The notes under the pieces are model-generated. The model was not told the origin of the DNA. It searched no databases and saw only the letters and a program-made list of their open reading frames with translations. A stretch of DNA of 64,000 nucleotides from Streptomyces sp. S465 (GTDB lineage Bacteria > Actinomycetota > Actinomycetes > Streptomycetales > Streptomycetaceae): the NCBI RefSeq assembly GCF_026898115.1, contig NZ_CP114036.1:5326001-5390000 (forward strand), read 5' to 3'. The position numbers were made by a program, and so were the translations under genes. Every line of letters starts with the position of its first letter. Positions within the stretch are counted from its first letter, which is position 1. Positions 19,476-30,510 of the stretch are shown one piece after another.

Positions 19476-20474
19476 TCAGGCGCCGCCGAGCGTCCAGACC
19501 GCGTAGGCGATGGCGTCGCTGTTGCGGTCCAGGGCGGTGTCGTCGATGTTGCCCGAGGTGTCACAGGAGCGGTGGTAGCAGCGGTCGAACGCCTGACCGG
19601 AGGTGCCGCCCCACTTCTGGGCCTGGGCGGCGGTCTTGATGTAGTCGGCGCCGCTGAAGAGACCGCCCACCCGGATGCCCACGTTCTTGAACGGCGCGTG
19701 GTCGGAGCGGCCGTCGCCCTCGGTCTCGATCTCGGTGGGGACGCCCTTGGCGGAGAAGAACGCCTTGAACACCGACTCGATCCCGGGATCGTCGTCATAG
19801 ACGAAGTAGCCGGGGTTGGGCGAGCCGATCATGTCGAAGTTGAGATAGGCGTCGATCTTCGCCCGTTCGGCGGACGGCAGGTTGTTGATGTAGGCGCGGG
19901 AGCCGACCATGCCCAGCTCCTCGGCGCCCCACCAGGCGAACCGCAGATGCTTGGTGGGTTTCGCCCCCTGGCGGGCCACGGCGAGCGCGGTCTCCAGGAT
20001 TCCGGCGGAGCCCGAGCCGTTGTCGTTGATCCCGGGGCCCGCGGTGACGGAGTCGAGATGGGCGCCGGAGAACACCACATGGCCGGTGTCGCCGCCGGGC
20101 CAGTCGGCGATGAGGTTGTAGCCGGTGGCGCCGCCGGAGGTGAACTGCTGGACGGTGGTGCTGTACCCGGCGGCGTCCAGCTTGCCCTTGATGTAGTCGA
20201 GCGACGCCTTGTAGCCGGGGCGGCCGTGGGCGCGGTTGCCGCTGTTGGCGGTGGCGATGGCCTGGAGCTGGGCCAGATGGGCCTTCACATTGGCCACGGA
20301 GAGGTCCGGCGCGGCGAGGGCGGTACGGGCGTCCGCCGAGTGCCGGGCCGGTGCGGCGGCGGAGGTGGCGGGGGCGGCCGACACCAGGGCGGCGATCGCC
20401 GTACCGGCGGCGGCCATGGTGACCGCCCGGCGCAGCAGGGCTCTTCGGGGGCGGCGCGCAACGCATGACGACAT
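19476..20474 (-). CDS. Secreted M28 zinc aminopeptidase (S. griseus aminopeptidase-like)
   Basis: This is an extracellular enzyme that removes N-terminal, mainly hydrophobic, residues. The mature part starts near APDLSVANVKAHL and closely resembles the known Streptomyces griseus aminopeptidase from memory. The two-zinc ligands are recognisable: His in GAHLDS, bridging Asp in GINDNGSG, Glu in WGAEELG, Asp in LNFDMIGS, and His in SDHAPF. A twin-arginine-like signal (RRPRRALLRRAV plus a hydrophobic stretch) precedes the mature protein. The ATG at 20474 (332 residues) was chosen; the longer frame from 20765 begins with 97 unconserved residues. The RCYHRSCD cysteine pair is conserved. Confidence 0.94.
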   Translation of the reverse strand: MSSCVARRPRRALLRRAVTMAAAGTAIAALVSAAPATSAAAPARHSADARTALAAPDLSVANVKAHLAQLQAIATANSGNRAHGRPGYKASLDYIKGKLDAAGYSTTVQQFTSGGATGYNLIADWPGGDTGHVVFSGAHLDSVTAGPGINDNGSGSAGILETALAVARQGAKPTKHLRFAWWGAEELGMVGSRAYINNLPSAERAKIDAYLNFDMIGSPNPGYFVYDDDPGIESVFKAFFSAKGVPTEIETEGDGRSDHAPFKNVGIRVGGLFSGADYIKTAAQAQKWGGTSGQAFDRCYHRSCDTSGNIDDTALDRNSDAIAYAVWTLGGA

Positions 20475-20691
20475 GGGGGGCTCCGATTCCGAACGAGGAC
20501 AGGACGGAATGACGTGACGCTGTGTGGTGCACGTGCCCATGGGGGCGGTGGAGCGGCGAACCGGCGGGGTGCGGTGAACCGATGAAGCGCGGTGAACCGG
20601 ACCGGCGGCGCGGTGAAGCGGTGGTGTGACGCGACGCTGATGCTCGGGGGCGGCTGACTTCGCGTCAAGAGCGGAAACCGGACATCGGACA

Positions 20692-21789
20692 TCACCCGCC
20701 GGATATCGACCCCGGCCGCGCATCGGGCACGGCGGCGTCCGCCACGGCCGTTCCGGGTACGGCATCGCTCTCCGGCGCCGCCACGGCCGCCGACTCCGGC
20801 GCTGCCACGGCCACCCCCTCCGGCGCTGCCACGGCCGCCGACAGCGCGGCCGCCCGCGCGGCGGCCTCGGCCAGCTCCCGCCGCGCCCGCCGGGCGGTGC
20901 GCAGCGCGTCCCAGGTGAGCAGCGCGAGGGCGAGCCAGACGAGCGCGAAGCCCGCCCACCGCTCGGGTGGCATCGACTCGTGGAAGACGACGAGTCCGAG
21001 GACGAACTGGAAGGTCGGCGCCACGTACTGGAGCATCCCGATCGTCGACAGCGGCAGCCGCACCGCCGAGGCGCCGAAGCAGATCAGCGGCAGCGCCGTG
21101 ACGAACCCACAGCTCGCCAGCAGCGCCGCGTGCCCGGCGCCCTCGGTGGTGAACGTACTGTTGCCGCGCGCCCCGAGCCAGAGCAGGAAGCCGAGCGCGG
21201 GCAGGAACTGTACGGCGGTCTCGGCGGCCAGCGACTCCAGCCCGTCCAGTCCGACCCGCTTCTTGGCCAGGCCGTACGTCGCGAAGCTGAAGGCGAGGGT
21301 GAGCGCGATCCAGGGCAGTTTGCCGTAGCCCACTGACAGCACGCCCACGGCCACCACGCCGACGCCCACCGCCGCCCACTGCGCGGGCCGCAGCCGCTCA
21401 CGCAGCAGCAGCACCCCGAAGGCGATGCTGACCAGCGGGTTGATGAAGTATCCGAGCGCGGTCTCCACCACATGACCGCTGTTGACGCCCCAGATGTAGA
21501 GGCCCCAGTTGACCGAGATCACGGTCGCGGCGAGCGCGATCATGCCCAGCCGCTTGGGCTCCCGCAGCAGCGGCCGTATCCAGCTCCAGCGGCGCAGCAC
21601 CACCAGCAGCAGCCCGACGGCCGCCAGTGACCACACCATCCGGTGGGCGAGGATCTCCACCGCGCCGGCGGGTTCCAGCAGCGGCCAGAAGAGCGGTACC
21701 AGCCCCCAGATGCCGTACGCGGCGAAGCCGTAGAGGAGGCCGGTGCGATCGGTGCGATCGGTGCGGTCCTGCTGGTTCTGCTGCGTCAC
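20692..21789 (-). CDS. rarD: RarD-type EamA permease
   Basis: This is a ten-helix drug/metabolite-transporter superfamily protein of the RarD branch, whose substrate is unknown. The start YGFAAYGIWGLVPLFWPLL and EILAHRMVWSL are RarD hallmarks. The GTG at 21789 is preferred (365 residues) because GGGAGG lies just upstream; the longer frame from 21873 adds unlikely sequence. The N-terminus has an Asp-Arg-Thr triplet repeat, and the C-terminal ~65 residues are an Ala/Pro/Glu-rich tail with VAAPE repeats, both probably disordered. Confidence 0.9.
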   Translation of the reverse strand: MTQQNQQDRTDRTDRTGLLYGFAAYGIWGLVPLFWPLLEPAGAVEILAHRMVWSLAAVGLLLVVLRRWSWIRPLLREPKRLGMIALAATVISVNWGLYIWGVNSGHVVETALGYFINPLVSIAFGVLLLRERLRPAQWAAVGVGVVAVGVLSVGYGKLPWIALTLAFSFATYGLAKKRVGLDGLESLAAETAVQFLPALGFLLWLGARGNSTFTTEGAGHAALLASCGFVTALPLICFGASAVRLPLSTIGMLQYVAPTFQFVLGLVVFHESMPPERWAGFALVWLALALLTWDALRTARRARRELAEAAARAAALSAAVAAPEGVAVAAPESAAVAAPESDAVPGTAVADAAVPDARPGSISGG

Positions 21790-21926
21790 GGCACCCTCCC
21801 CGACGGCATGGCGGACCCTGGGCGGGCCCGTTCCGAAGGTCCGAAGGTAGCGCCGCCGAGGCCCGCCTGTCATTCCCGTCTCAGGAAACGGTGATGACAG
21901 GCGGGCCGTGGTGCGTACGGGGCGGA

Positions 21927-22784
21927 TCAGCCCTTCAGCGCGGCCGCGACCGAGTCCGCGATGGGCGTGGTCGGGCGGCCGATGAGACGGGACAGCTCGC
22001 CCGGGGTGGCGGCCAGCCGGCCGCGCTCGATGGCCGCCTCGACGTCGGAGAGGATCGCGGCGAGCGGCTCGGGTACGCCCGCGCCGGTGAGGATGGACCG
22101 GTACTCCTCCGGGGAGACGGGGCGGTAGACGATCTCCTTACCGGTCTGGCCGGCGACCACCTCGGCGTACTCGGCGAAGCTCCAGGCGGTGTCGCCGGAG
22201 AGCTCGTACGCCTTGCCCTCATGGCCCTCGCCGGTCAGGACGGCGACGGCGGCCGCCGCGTAGTCGGCGCGCGAGGCGGAGGCGACCCGGCCCTCGCCCG
22301 CGGCGCCCACGACGGCGCCGTGCTCGAGGACGGGGGCGAGCTTCTCGGTGTAGTTCTCGTTGTACCAGCCGTTGCGCAGCAGGACGTGCGGCAGACCGGA
22401 GTCGGCGATCGCCTGTTCGGTGACCTTGTGCTCATCGGCCAGGGTGAAGTCGGCGGCGGGGCCGCCCAGCACGCTGGTGTAGGCGAGCAGGGCGACACCG
22501 GCGTCCTTGGCGGCGTCGATGACGGCCTGGTGCTGGGGAGCGCGCTGCCCGACCTCGCTGCCGGAGATCAGCAGCACCTTGTCGCCCGCGGCGAAGGCGC
22601 CGGTGAGCGTTTCGGGCCGGTTGTAGTCGGCCGCGTGCAGCCGCACGCCACGGTCGGCGAGACCGGCGGCCTTTGCGGTGTCGCGCACGACCGCGGTGAT
22701 CTGGTCGGAGGGAACCTTCTCCAGCAGCCCTTCGACGACGAGGCGGCCGAGGTGACCGGTGGCGCCGGTGACGACGATGCTCAT
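21927..22784 (-). CDS. YtfG-like NAD(P)H:quinone oxidoreductase
   Basis: This is an atypical short-chain dehydrogenase of the NmrA/QOR2 (YtfG, qorB) type, 285 residues. The nucleotide-binding glycine motif is GATGHLG at the N-terminus. Family segments VLLISGSEVGQR, LAYTSVLGG, LRNGWYNENYTE and YAAAAVAVLTGEGHEGKAYELSG are present. It probably reduces quinones with NADPH. The 87 bases upstream are unusually AT-rich for this genome and hold an inverted TAACC/GGTTA pair, a possible operator. In many bacteria a divergent HxlR-type regulator sits next to this gene; none is present here. Confidence 0.9.
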   Translation of the reverse strand: MSIVVTGATGHLGRLVVEGLLEKVPSDQITAVVRDTAKAAGLADRGVRLHAADYNRPETLTGAFAAGDKVLLISGSEVGQRAPQHQAVIDAAKDAGVALLAYTSVLGGPAADFTLADEHKVTEQAIADSGLPHVLLRNGWYNENYTEKLAPVLEHGAVVGAAGEGRVASASRADYAAAAVAVLTGEGHEGKAYELSGDTAWSFAEYAEVVAGQTGKEIVYRPVSPEEYRSILTGAGVPEPLAAILSDVEAAIERGRLAATPGELSRLIGRPTTPIADSVAAALKG

Positions 22785-22871
22785 ATCCGTGACTCTCCTG
22801 TTCGGGTCGGTACGCCCACCTTAGAGGAAGCGCTAACCATTGGAAAGCTACTACCGGTTAAGTAAGTGTGT

Positions 22872-24851
22872 TCATTCGAGGCGGGGCCGCTCCCGGGCCT
22901 CCCGCTCCCGCCCCGCCAGACCGACGTCGAACGGCAGGATCGTCACCGCGACCCCCGGCAGCTGCTCCAGCGTCTTCGCCAGCGACTCCGCCGTGCCCCG
23001 GTGCAGCAGCTTGCCCAGCGGGGAGGCGTAGGTGCGGCGCGGCACCAGCAGGGTCAGCGCGGTCTGCCCGTCGGCGGTCGTCCGGGCCGCCAGCTCCAGC
23101 ACCGCATGGCGCAGCCGCCGGTCCGGGCACTCCACGACCTCCAGCGGCACCGTCACCCCCGCCGTGGCCTCCCATCGCGCCATCAGCCGGCGGGCGTGGG
23201 CCTCGTCCACCATGAAGTGCACCGCGCGCACCTCGTCGGGGCGCAGCTCATGCGCGTACCGCAGGGCCTTGACGGTCGCGAGGTCGATGCTGTCCGCCAG
23301 CACCTGGACGACATGGCGCCGCCAGCGCGGAAGGTCGTCCCCGGGGTGCGGGACGGCCTCCAGGGCCGCCGCCTCCGCGCGGTACTCGCGGTTGATCCGG
23401 ATCAGCGCCCAGACGCCCACCGGGAAGACCACCACGACCAGCCAGGCGCCCTCGGTGAACTTGGTGATCGCGAAGATCAGCACCACGGCGGCGGAGACGG
23501 TCGCGGCGATGAGGTTGACCGCGATCTTCCAGGTCCGGCCCGGCTCCCGGCGCCGCAGGTGGTAGGCGGTCAGCCCGGCCCCGGCCATGGTGAAGGCGGT
23601 GAACACCCCGATCGCGTACAGCGCCACCAGCCGGTCCACGCTGGCGTCCGTGACCAGCAGCAGCGCCAGCGCGATCACGGCCAGCGAGACGATCCCGTTG
23701 GAGAACGCCAGCCGGTGGCCGCGCCGGGTCAGCTGCCGGGGCAGAAAGCGGTCCTCGGCCACGAAGCTGGCCAGGAAGGGGAAGCCGGTGAAGGGCGTGT
23801 TGGCGCCCGTGAAGAGGATGAGCGCGGTCGCCAGCTGGACGAACGCCAGCCCCAGGGCGCCCAGCGGCCCGCCGCCGAAGACCAGACGGGCCTCCTGCGC
23901 GAGCACGGTCGGGGTGCCGTCCCGGTACGGGATGGCATGGGTGAAGTGGGCGAGGGCGGAGACCCCGAGGACGAGGGTGCCCAGGACGCAGCTCATCGTG
24001 ATCAGCGTGCGGCGGGCGTTGCGGCCCTGGGGCTCCCGGAAGACCGACACGCCGTTGGAGATCGCCTCCAGACCGGTCAGCGAGGAGCCGCCGTTGGCGA
24101 ACGAGCGCAGCACGATGAAGAGCGAGGCGCCGTAGAGCCAGCCGCTGCCCGGGGTGCCGAGCGGCACGGCGCCCGCGGCGTGCACATCGGCGTGCGGAAG
24201 CCGCCCGGTGAGCCCGCGGACCACACCGACCACCAGCATCAGGCCGACGGCGAGGACGAACAGGTAGGCGGGCACCATGAAGATCCGCCCGGCCTCGCGC
24301 AGCCCGCGCAGATTGCCGTAGGCCAGGACCAGGATCGCCAGCGCGCTGAGGGGCAGCTGGAGGTGGTCGATACCGGTCCATCCGCCGCCGATGAGATGGG
24401 CGAACGAGATGATCGCGTTGGTGCCCGCCGAGGCCTGCACCGCGACGGTGACGATGTAGTCCACCAGCAGCGCCACGGACGCGATCTGGGCGATGTCGGG
24501 GCCGAAGTTCTCCCGGGCGACCACATATGAGCCGCCCGCCCGGGTGTAGATCGTCACCACATCGCTGTAGCAGAGCGTGATCAGCAGCAGCACCAGCAGA
24601 ATCGCCCCGGTCACCGGGAGGATCAGGGTGAACGCCGCGACCCCGATGACCGGCACCAGCACCCGCAGGATCTCCTCGCTGCCGTACGCCGTCGAGGAGA
24701 TGCAGTCGGAGGCCAGCACGCCCAGGGCGGCCCGGTTGCTCAGCTTCTCGCGCCGGATCCGCTCGGTGACCAGGGGCGGGCCGAGCAGCAGCCGCTTGAG
24801 ACGGTAGCTGGGGCGGTCCGGTGGCTGGGACGGGGCGGCGGTGTCGGCCAT
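22872..24851 (-). CDS. APC-superfamily permease, KimA-like
   Basis: This is a 659-residue membrane protein with about twelve helices and a soluble C-terminal region of roughly 180 residues. The start RLKRLLLGPPLVTERIRREKL followed by SDCISSTAYGSEEIL matches the KimA (YdaO) branch of the APC superfamily, which includes high-affinity potassium importers. The annotation as amino-acid permease is the alternative. The cytoplasmic end (DLATVKALRYAHEL, LVPRRTYASPLGKLLHRG) resembles the nucleotide-binding-like domain of KimA. I see no c-di-AMP riboswitch in the 65 bases upstream. No strong ribosome site precedes the ATG. Confidence 0.85.
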   Translation of the reverse strand: MADTAAPSQPPDRPSYRLKRLLLGPPLVTERIRREKLSNRAALGVLASDCISSTAYGSEEILRVLVPVIGVAAFTLILPVTGAILLVLLLITLCYSDVVTIYTRAGGSYVVARENFGPDIAQIASVALLVDYIVTVAVQASAGTNAIISFAHLIGGGWTGIDHLQLPLSALAILVLAYGNLRGLREAGRIFMVPAYLFVLAVGLMLVVGVVRGLTGRLPHADVHAAGAVPLGTPGSGWLYGASLFIVLRSFANGGSSLTGLEAISNGVSVFREPQGRNARRTLITMSCVLGTLVLGVSALAHFTHAIPYRDGTPTVLAQEARLVFGGGPLGALGLAFVQLATALILFTGANTPFTGFPFLASFVAEDRFLPRQLTRRGHRLAFSNGIVSLAVIALALLLVTDASVDRLVALYAIGVFTAFTMAGAGLTAYHLRRREPGRTWKIAVNLIAATVSAAVVLIFAITKFTEGAWLVVVVFPVGVWALIRINREYRAEAAALEAVPHPGDDLPRWRRHVVQVLADSIDLATVKALRYAHELRPDEVRAVHFMVDEAHARRLMARWEATAGVTVPLEVVECPDRRLRHAVLELAARTTADGQTALTLLVPRRTYASPLGKLLHRGTAESLAKTLEQLPGVAVTILPFDVGLAGREREARERPRLE

Positions 24852-24916
24852 GCGCCCATGACAGCGGGTGCCCGTACGTACGAATGGGCCCGCCGGTGGC
24901 CGGGACCGTTCGGGGA

Positions 24917-25991
<1,075 letters not shown>

Positions 25992-25999
<8 letters not shown>

Positions 26000-27944
26000 C
26001 GATGGCCTCCTTAAGGGCGGTGGCGAGCTGTTCGGCCTTGAAGGGCAGTCCGCGGACCTGGGTGAAGGAGCGGGTGTCGACCAGGTAGCGGGCGCGCAGC
26101 AGGGTGGCCAGCTGACCCAGGTTCATCTCCGGCACCACCACCTTCTCGTAACCCTCCAGAACCTTGCCGAGGTTGGCGGGGAAGGGGTTGAGGTGGCGCA
26201 GATGGGCCTGGGCGATCCGGTCGCCCGCGGCGCGGACGCGGCGCACGGCGGCGGTGATCGGTCCGTACGTGGAACCCCACCCCAGGACCAGGGTGCGGGC
26301 GTCGCCGGTCGGGTCGTCCACCTCGACGTCCGGCACGGCGATGCCGTCCACCTTGGCCTGGCGGACGCGGACCATATGGTCGTGGTTGGCCGGGTCGTAG
26401 GAGATGTTCCCCGTGCCGTCCTGCTTCTCGATCCCGCCGATCCGGTGCTCCAGACCGGGCGTTCCGGGCACGGCCCAGGGGCGGGCCAGGGTCTCCGGGT
26501 CGCGCTTGTACGGCCAGAAGACCTCGGTGCCGTCGGCCAGCACATGGTTGGGGCCGGTCGCGAACTGAACCCGCAGATCGGGCAGTTCGTCCACCTCCGG
26601 CACCCGCCAGGGCTCCGAGCCGTTGGCCAGGTAGCCGTCCGACAGCAGGAACACCGGGGTGCGGTAGGTCAGGGCGATCCGGGCGGCGTCGAGCGCGGCG
26701 TCGAAGCAGTCGGCCGGGGTCTTCGGGGCCACGATCGGCACCGGGGCCTCGCCGTTGCGCCCGTACATGGCCTGGAGCAGATCGGCCTGCTCGGTCTTGG
26801 TGGGCAGTCCGGTGGAGGGGCCGCCGCGCTGGATGTCGATCACCAGCAGCGGCAGCTCCAGCGAGACCGCGAGCCCGATGGTCTCCGACTTCAGCGCCAC
26901 CCCCGGGCCGGAGGTGGTGGTCACGGCGAGGGAGCCGCCGAAGGCCGCGCCGAGGGCGGCTCCGATACCGGCGATCTCGTCCTCGGCCTGGAAGCTGCGC
27001 ACGCCGAAGTTCTTGTGCTTGGACAGCTCGTGCAGGATGTCCGAGGCGGGGGTGATCGGGTACGACCCCAGGAACAGCGGCAGATCCGCCTGGCGGGAGG
27101 CCGCGATCAGCCCGTACGACAGTGCCAGGTTGCCGGAGATGTTCCGGTAGGTGCCGGTGGGGAACGCGGTGGTGGCCGGCGCGACCTCGTAGGAGACGGC
27201 GAAGTCCTCGGTGGTCTCGCCGAAGTTCCAGCCCGCCCGGAAGGCGGCCACGTTCGCCTCGGCGATCTGCGGTTTCTTCGCGAACTTCTGCCGCAGGAAC
27301 TTCTCGGTGCTCTCGGTCGGCCGGTGGTACATCCACGACAACAGACCGAGCGCGAACATGTTCTTGCTGCGTTCGGCCTCCTTGCGGGACAGGCCGAACT
27401 CCTTCAGCGCCTCGACGGTCAGCGTGGTCAGCGGCACCGGGTGGACCTGGTAGCCGTCCAGCGAACCGTCCTCCAGAGGGCTTTGGTCGTAGCCGACCTT
27501 GGCCATGGGGCGCTTGGTGAACTCGTCGGTGTTGACGATGATTTCCGCCCCGCGCGGCACATCGGGGAGGTTGGCCTTCAGCGCGGCCGGGTTCATCGCG
27601 ACCAGGACGTTCGGCGCGTCACCGGGCGTGAGGATGTCGTGATCGGCGAAGTGGAGCTGGAAGCTCGACACTCCGGGCAGCGTGCCGGCGGGGGCGCGGA
27701 TCTCCGCCGGGAAGTTGGGCAGGGTCGACAGGTCGTTTCCGAACGACGCCGTCTCCGAGGTGAATCGGTCGCCCGTGAGCTGCATACCGTCACCCGAGTC
27801 GCCCGCGAACCGGATGATCACCCGGTCCAGGCGGCGGACCTCCTTGCCGCCGTCCGCTGTTCGCGGCCCCCCGGCGGGCGTCTGCCCGCCCTGCTGATCG
27901 GCTGGTTCGGCCTGCTCGGCCGGGCTGCTGACCTGGCTGGTCAC
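25992..27944 (-). CDS. korA: 2-oxoglutarate:ferredoxin oxidoreductase, fused gamma-alpha subunit
   Basis: This partner of KorB is a natural gamma-alpha fusion. The gamma-type domain (RVIIRFAGDSGDGMQLTG onward) occupies roughly residues 40-220, and the pyruvate-ferredoxin-oxidoreductase-like alpha domain follows with SYPITPASDILHEL and TTSGPGVALKSE. The GTG at 27944 (650 residues) is chosen because AGGGAGG lies nine bases upstream; an in-frame ATG at 28013 would add 23 unconserved residues. The N-terminal ~35 residues are Pro/Gln/Gly-rich. No delta-type ferredoxin subunit gene is adjacent, so a separate ferredoxin must accept the electrons. Confidence 0.95.
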
Positions 27945-28178
27945 TGCTTCGGACCTCCCTTGAGGCGGCGCTCCTGGACAGTCGGTGCCGACCGGTTGTT
28001 GTCCCATGACCATCGTACGTCGGTAAGGCTGGCCTTCCTTGGTCTGATCACATGATGGACCCGTGAAGGAGAACCATATATGTCACGGTTTGGCACGTTC
28101 TGTCCTTTCCCCCCGTACTGGCATTTCCGCTGATCCCCCGTTCAGCCTTTGGTCCCGCTTTGGCCGCGGCGGTCCCTT

Positions 28179-28850
28179 TCAGGAGTTGAGATAGGTGAGG
28201 ACGGCGAGCACCCGACGGTGATCCCCGTCACTCGGCGACAGGCCGAGCTTCAGGAAGATGTTGCTCACATGCTTCTCGACCGCGCCGGCGCTCACCACCA
28301 GCTGCCGGGCAATCGCCGAGTTGGTCCGGCCCTCGGCCATCAGCCCCAGCACCTCCCGCTCCCTCGGCGTGAGCCCGGCCAGCACATCCTGCTTGCGGCT
28401 GCGGCCCAGCAGCTGGGCGACGACCTCCGGGTCGAGCGCGGTACCGCCCTGGGCGACCCGCACCACCGCGTCCACGAACTCGCGCACCTCGGCCACCCGG
28501 TCCTTGAGCAGATAGCCCACGCCCCGGCTGTTCCCGGCCAGCAGCTCGGTGGCGTACTGCTCCTCCACATACTGCGACAGGACCAGCACGCCCAGTCCCG
28601 GATGGTCGCGGCGGAGCCGGACGGCCGCCCGCACCCCCTCGTCGGTGTGCGTGGGCGGCATCCGCACGTCGGCCACCACCACATCCGGCGGAGCCCCCTC
28701 GTCGGTCAGTTCCCGCACCGACTTGATCAGCGCTTCCGCGTCCCCGACGCCCGCGACCACCTCATGGCCCCGGTCGGTCAGCAGCCGGGTCAGGCCCTCC
28801 CGCAGCAGCACCGAATCCTCGGCGATGACCACCCGTACCCTGTCCGCCAC
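28179..28850 (-). CDS. NarL/LuxR-family response regulator
   Basis: This is a two-component response regulator of 223 residues. The receiver domain has the acidic pocket (AEDS) near the N-terminus, the phospho-acceptor D61 in VVADVRMPP and the conserved lysine of GYLLKDRV. The C-terminal LuxR-type helix-turn-helix is LTPREREVLGLMAEGRTNSAIA through VEKHVSNIFLKLGL. It lies downstream of two histidine kinase genes on the same strand and is the obvious partner of one or both. The start is GTG with only a weak G-rich ribosome site. Confidence 0.94.
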   Translation of the reverse strand: MADRVRVVIAEDSVLLREGLTRLLTDRGHEVVAGVGDAEALIKSVRELTDEGAPPDVVVADVRMPPTHTDEGVRAAVRLRRDHPGLGVLVLSQYVEEQYATELLAGNSRGVGYLLKDRVAEVREFVDAVVRVAQGGTALDPEVVAQLLGRSRKQDVLAGLTPREREVLGLMAEGRTNSAIARQLVVSAGAVEKHVSNIFLKLGLSPSDGDHRRVLAVLTYLNS

Positions 28851-29036
28851 GATGTTCGGCCCCCCGTTTCACTCGGTTCGTGGGGACCAGCATCCCAGGG
28901 TTCGGCCATTCGCGTCGGACATAACGGACAGGGGGTCGGGGTTCGTCGGGCCGGCCGCCGCGCGCCGGGGGCGGGCGCCGTCAGCGCCGGGGCGTGCCCT
29001 CGCCCGGAGCCGGGGCGGGCGCCGTCAGCGCCGCCC

Positions 29037-30368
29037 TCAGCGCCAGGGGAGCTCGGCGGTCACGGTGGTCGGGCCGCCCGCCGGGGAGTGGACGACGAGA
29101 ACCCCGTCCACCGCGTCGATCCGCCCGGCCAGCCCGGCCAGACCCGAACCGGCCGAGGTGTCGGCCCCGCCCCGCCCGTCGTCCGTGATCTGGATCAGCA
29201 CCCGGTCCTCGGCGCGCCACACATCGACCTTGGCGGTGTGGGCGTGGCTGTGCTTGCTGATGTTCTGGAGTAGTTCGGAGACGGTGAAGTAGGCGATGCC
29301 CTCGATGGCGGGTGCGGGGCGTTCGGGCAGTTCGACCGTCACGGTGACGGGGACGGTGCAGCGGGCGGCGAGGGCGGAGAGGGCGGGGCCGAGGCCGCGG
29401 TCGGTGAGGATGGCGGGGTGGATGCCGCGGGCGAGGTCGCGGAGTTCCTGGAGGGCGAGTTTCACTTCGCCGTGGGCTTCGTCGACCATCTTGGCGGCGG
29501 CTTCCGGGTCGTTCTCCAGTTTCTCCTTCGCCAGGCCCAGATCCATGGCGAGGGCGACCAGCCGGGCCTGTGCGCCGTCGTGCAGGTCGCGCTCGATCCG
29601 GCGCAGGTCCGCGGCGGCGGTGTCGACCACCGTGCCCCGGTCCGACTCCAGCTCCAGCACCCGGCTCGCCAGCCGGGACGGGCCGAGCAGCCCGGTGACC
29701 ATGATCCGGTCGACCGAGGTCAGCGCCCGCATCACCCACGGGATCAGCAGGAGGACCAGCAGGCCCGCGACGCAGGTCACGGCGGTCTCGAACGGGGTGT
29801 CCAGATAGAAGTCGTGCCCGTGGTCGTCCCCGAAGACCTGGATACCCGGCTGATCCAGGTACCGGGGGAAGACCCAGCGCCACAGCGGATAGGTCGCGGA
29901 GGTCCAGCCGTACACGGTGAAGCTCAGCGCGAAGGCGAAGGCGAAGACCGCCCAGGGCAGATGGATCAGCGCGTAGATCACATGCCGCCAGGAGGTGCCG
30001 CTGCGGAGCAGCGCCCCCAGCCAGGCCACCGGTCCGCGCTTGTCCCTCCCGCGGAGAACGGGCTCGGGCTCGGCCACCTTCAGCCCCAGCAGCGCGCGGG
30101 CGCGGGCCCGCTCGACGACCCCGAGCCCCCGGCAGCCCGCGAGGGCGGCGCCGAGCACCGGGACGCCGAGGAAGGTGATCAGCAGCCCAGCGCCGAGCGC
30201 GATCATCGTGACCGCGTAGACGAAGGTGAGGATGGCCATCGGCAGGCTGATCATCAGATAGAGGAACTCGCACCAGACGCGGGCCCGGAACGGCGCACTC
30301 AGTGCCGCGGGCACCAGATGACCACGGGGCTCGGTCCCCGGTTCGTACGGTCCGTATGCGGTGGCCAT
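29037..30368 (-). CDS. Sensor histidine kinase (copy 1), HisKA_3 type
   Basis: This 443-residue kinase has an N-terminal putative-sensor domain with paired membrane helices (about residues 30-245), then the dimerisation domain with the phospho-accepting H263 in RRIERDLHDGAQARL. The ATPase domain has its N box at SELLQNISKHSHA and G box at DDGRGG. It pairs with the downstream NarL-type regulator. Its catalytic half is nearly identical, at DNA level, to the next kinase (bases 29212-29655 against 30869-31312). The sensor halves have diverged, so the two likely perceive different signals. Confidence 0.93.
   Translation of the reverse strand: MATAYGPYEPGTEPRGHLVPAALSAPFRARVWCEFLYLMISLPMAILTFVYAVTMIALGAGLLITFLGVPVLGAALAGCRGLGVVERARARALLGLKVAEPEPVLRGRDKRGPVAWLGALLRSGTSWRHVIYALIHLPWAVFAFAFALSFTVYGWTSATYPLWRWVFPRYLDQPGIQVFGDDHGHDFYLDTPFETAVTCVAGLLVLLLIPWVMRALTSVDRIMVTGLLGPSRLASRVLELESDRGTVVDTAAADLRRIERDLHDGAQARLVALAMDLGLAKEKLENDPEAAAKMVDEAHGEVKLALQELRDLARGIHPAILTDRGLGPALSALAARCTVPVTVTVELPERPAPAIEGIAYFTVSELLQNISKHSHAHTAKVDVWRAEDRVLIQITDDGRGGADTSAGSGLAGLAGRIDAVDGVLVVHSPAGGPTTVTAELPWR
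29212..29655. repeat. Direct repeat, copy 1 of histidine-kinase catalytic segment
   Basis: About 440 bp encoding the phospho-accepting helix through the N box. It aligns without gaps to 30869-31312 at a constant offset of 1657 bases. I count about ten mismatches between 29221 and 29655. Flanking coding sequence is far less similar. Confidence 0.9.
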
Positions 30369-30510
30369 CGTCTCGTCCGTCCTCCGGGAGCCTGGTCGGG
30401 GCGCGATCCGGGTCAGCGGGGCGGGTCGCGTCGTCTGCGTACCCCCAAGAGTTCCGGAGCGCGGCCGGCCGGACCATCGGGCGGATCGGCCTCTTCACCG
30501 GGGGGTTAGC

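Noticed and set aside
28025..28036. AAGGC-TG-GCCTT palindrome upstream of korA, possibly an iron-box-like operator
   Set aside because: It is too short and only partly matches the DmdR-type iron box; chance occurrence cannot be excluded.
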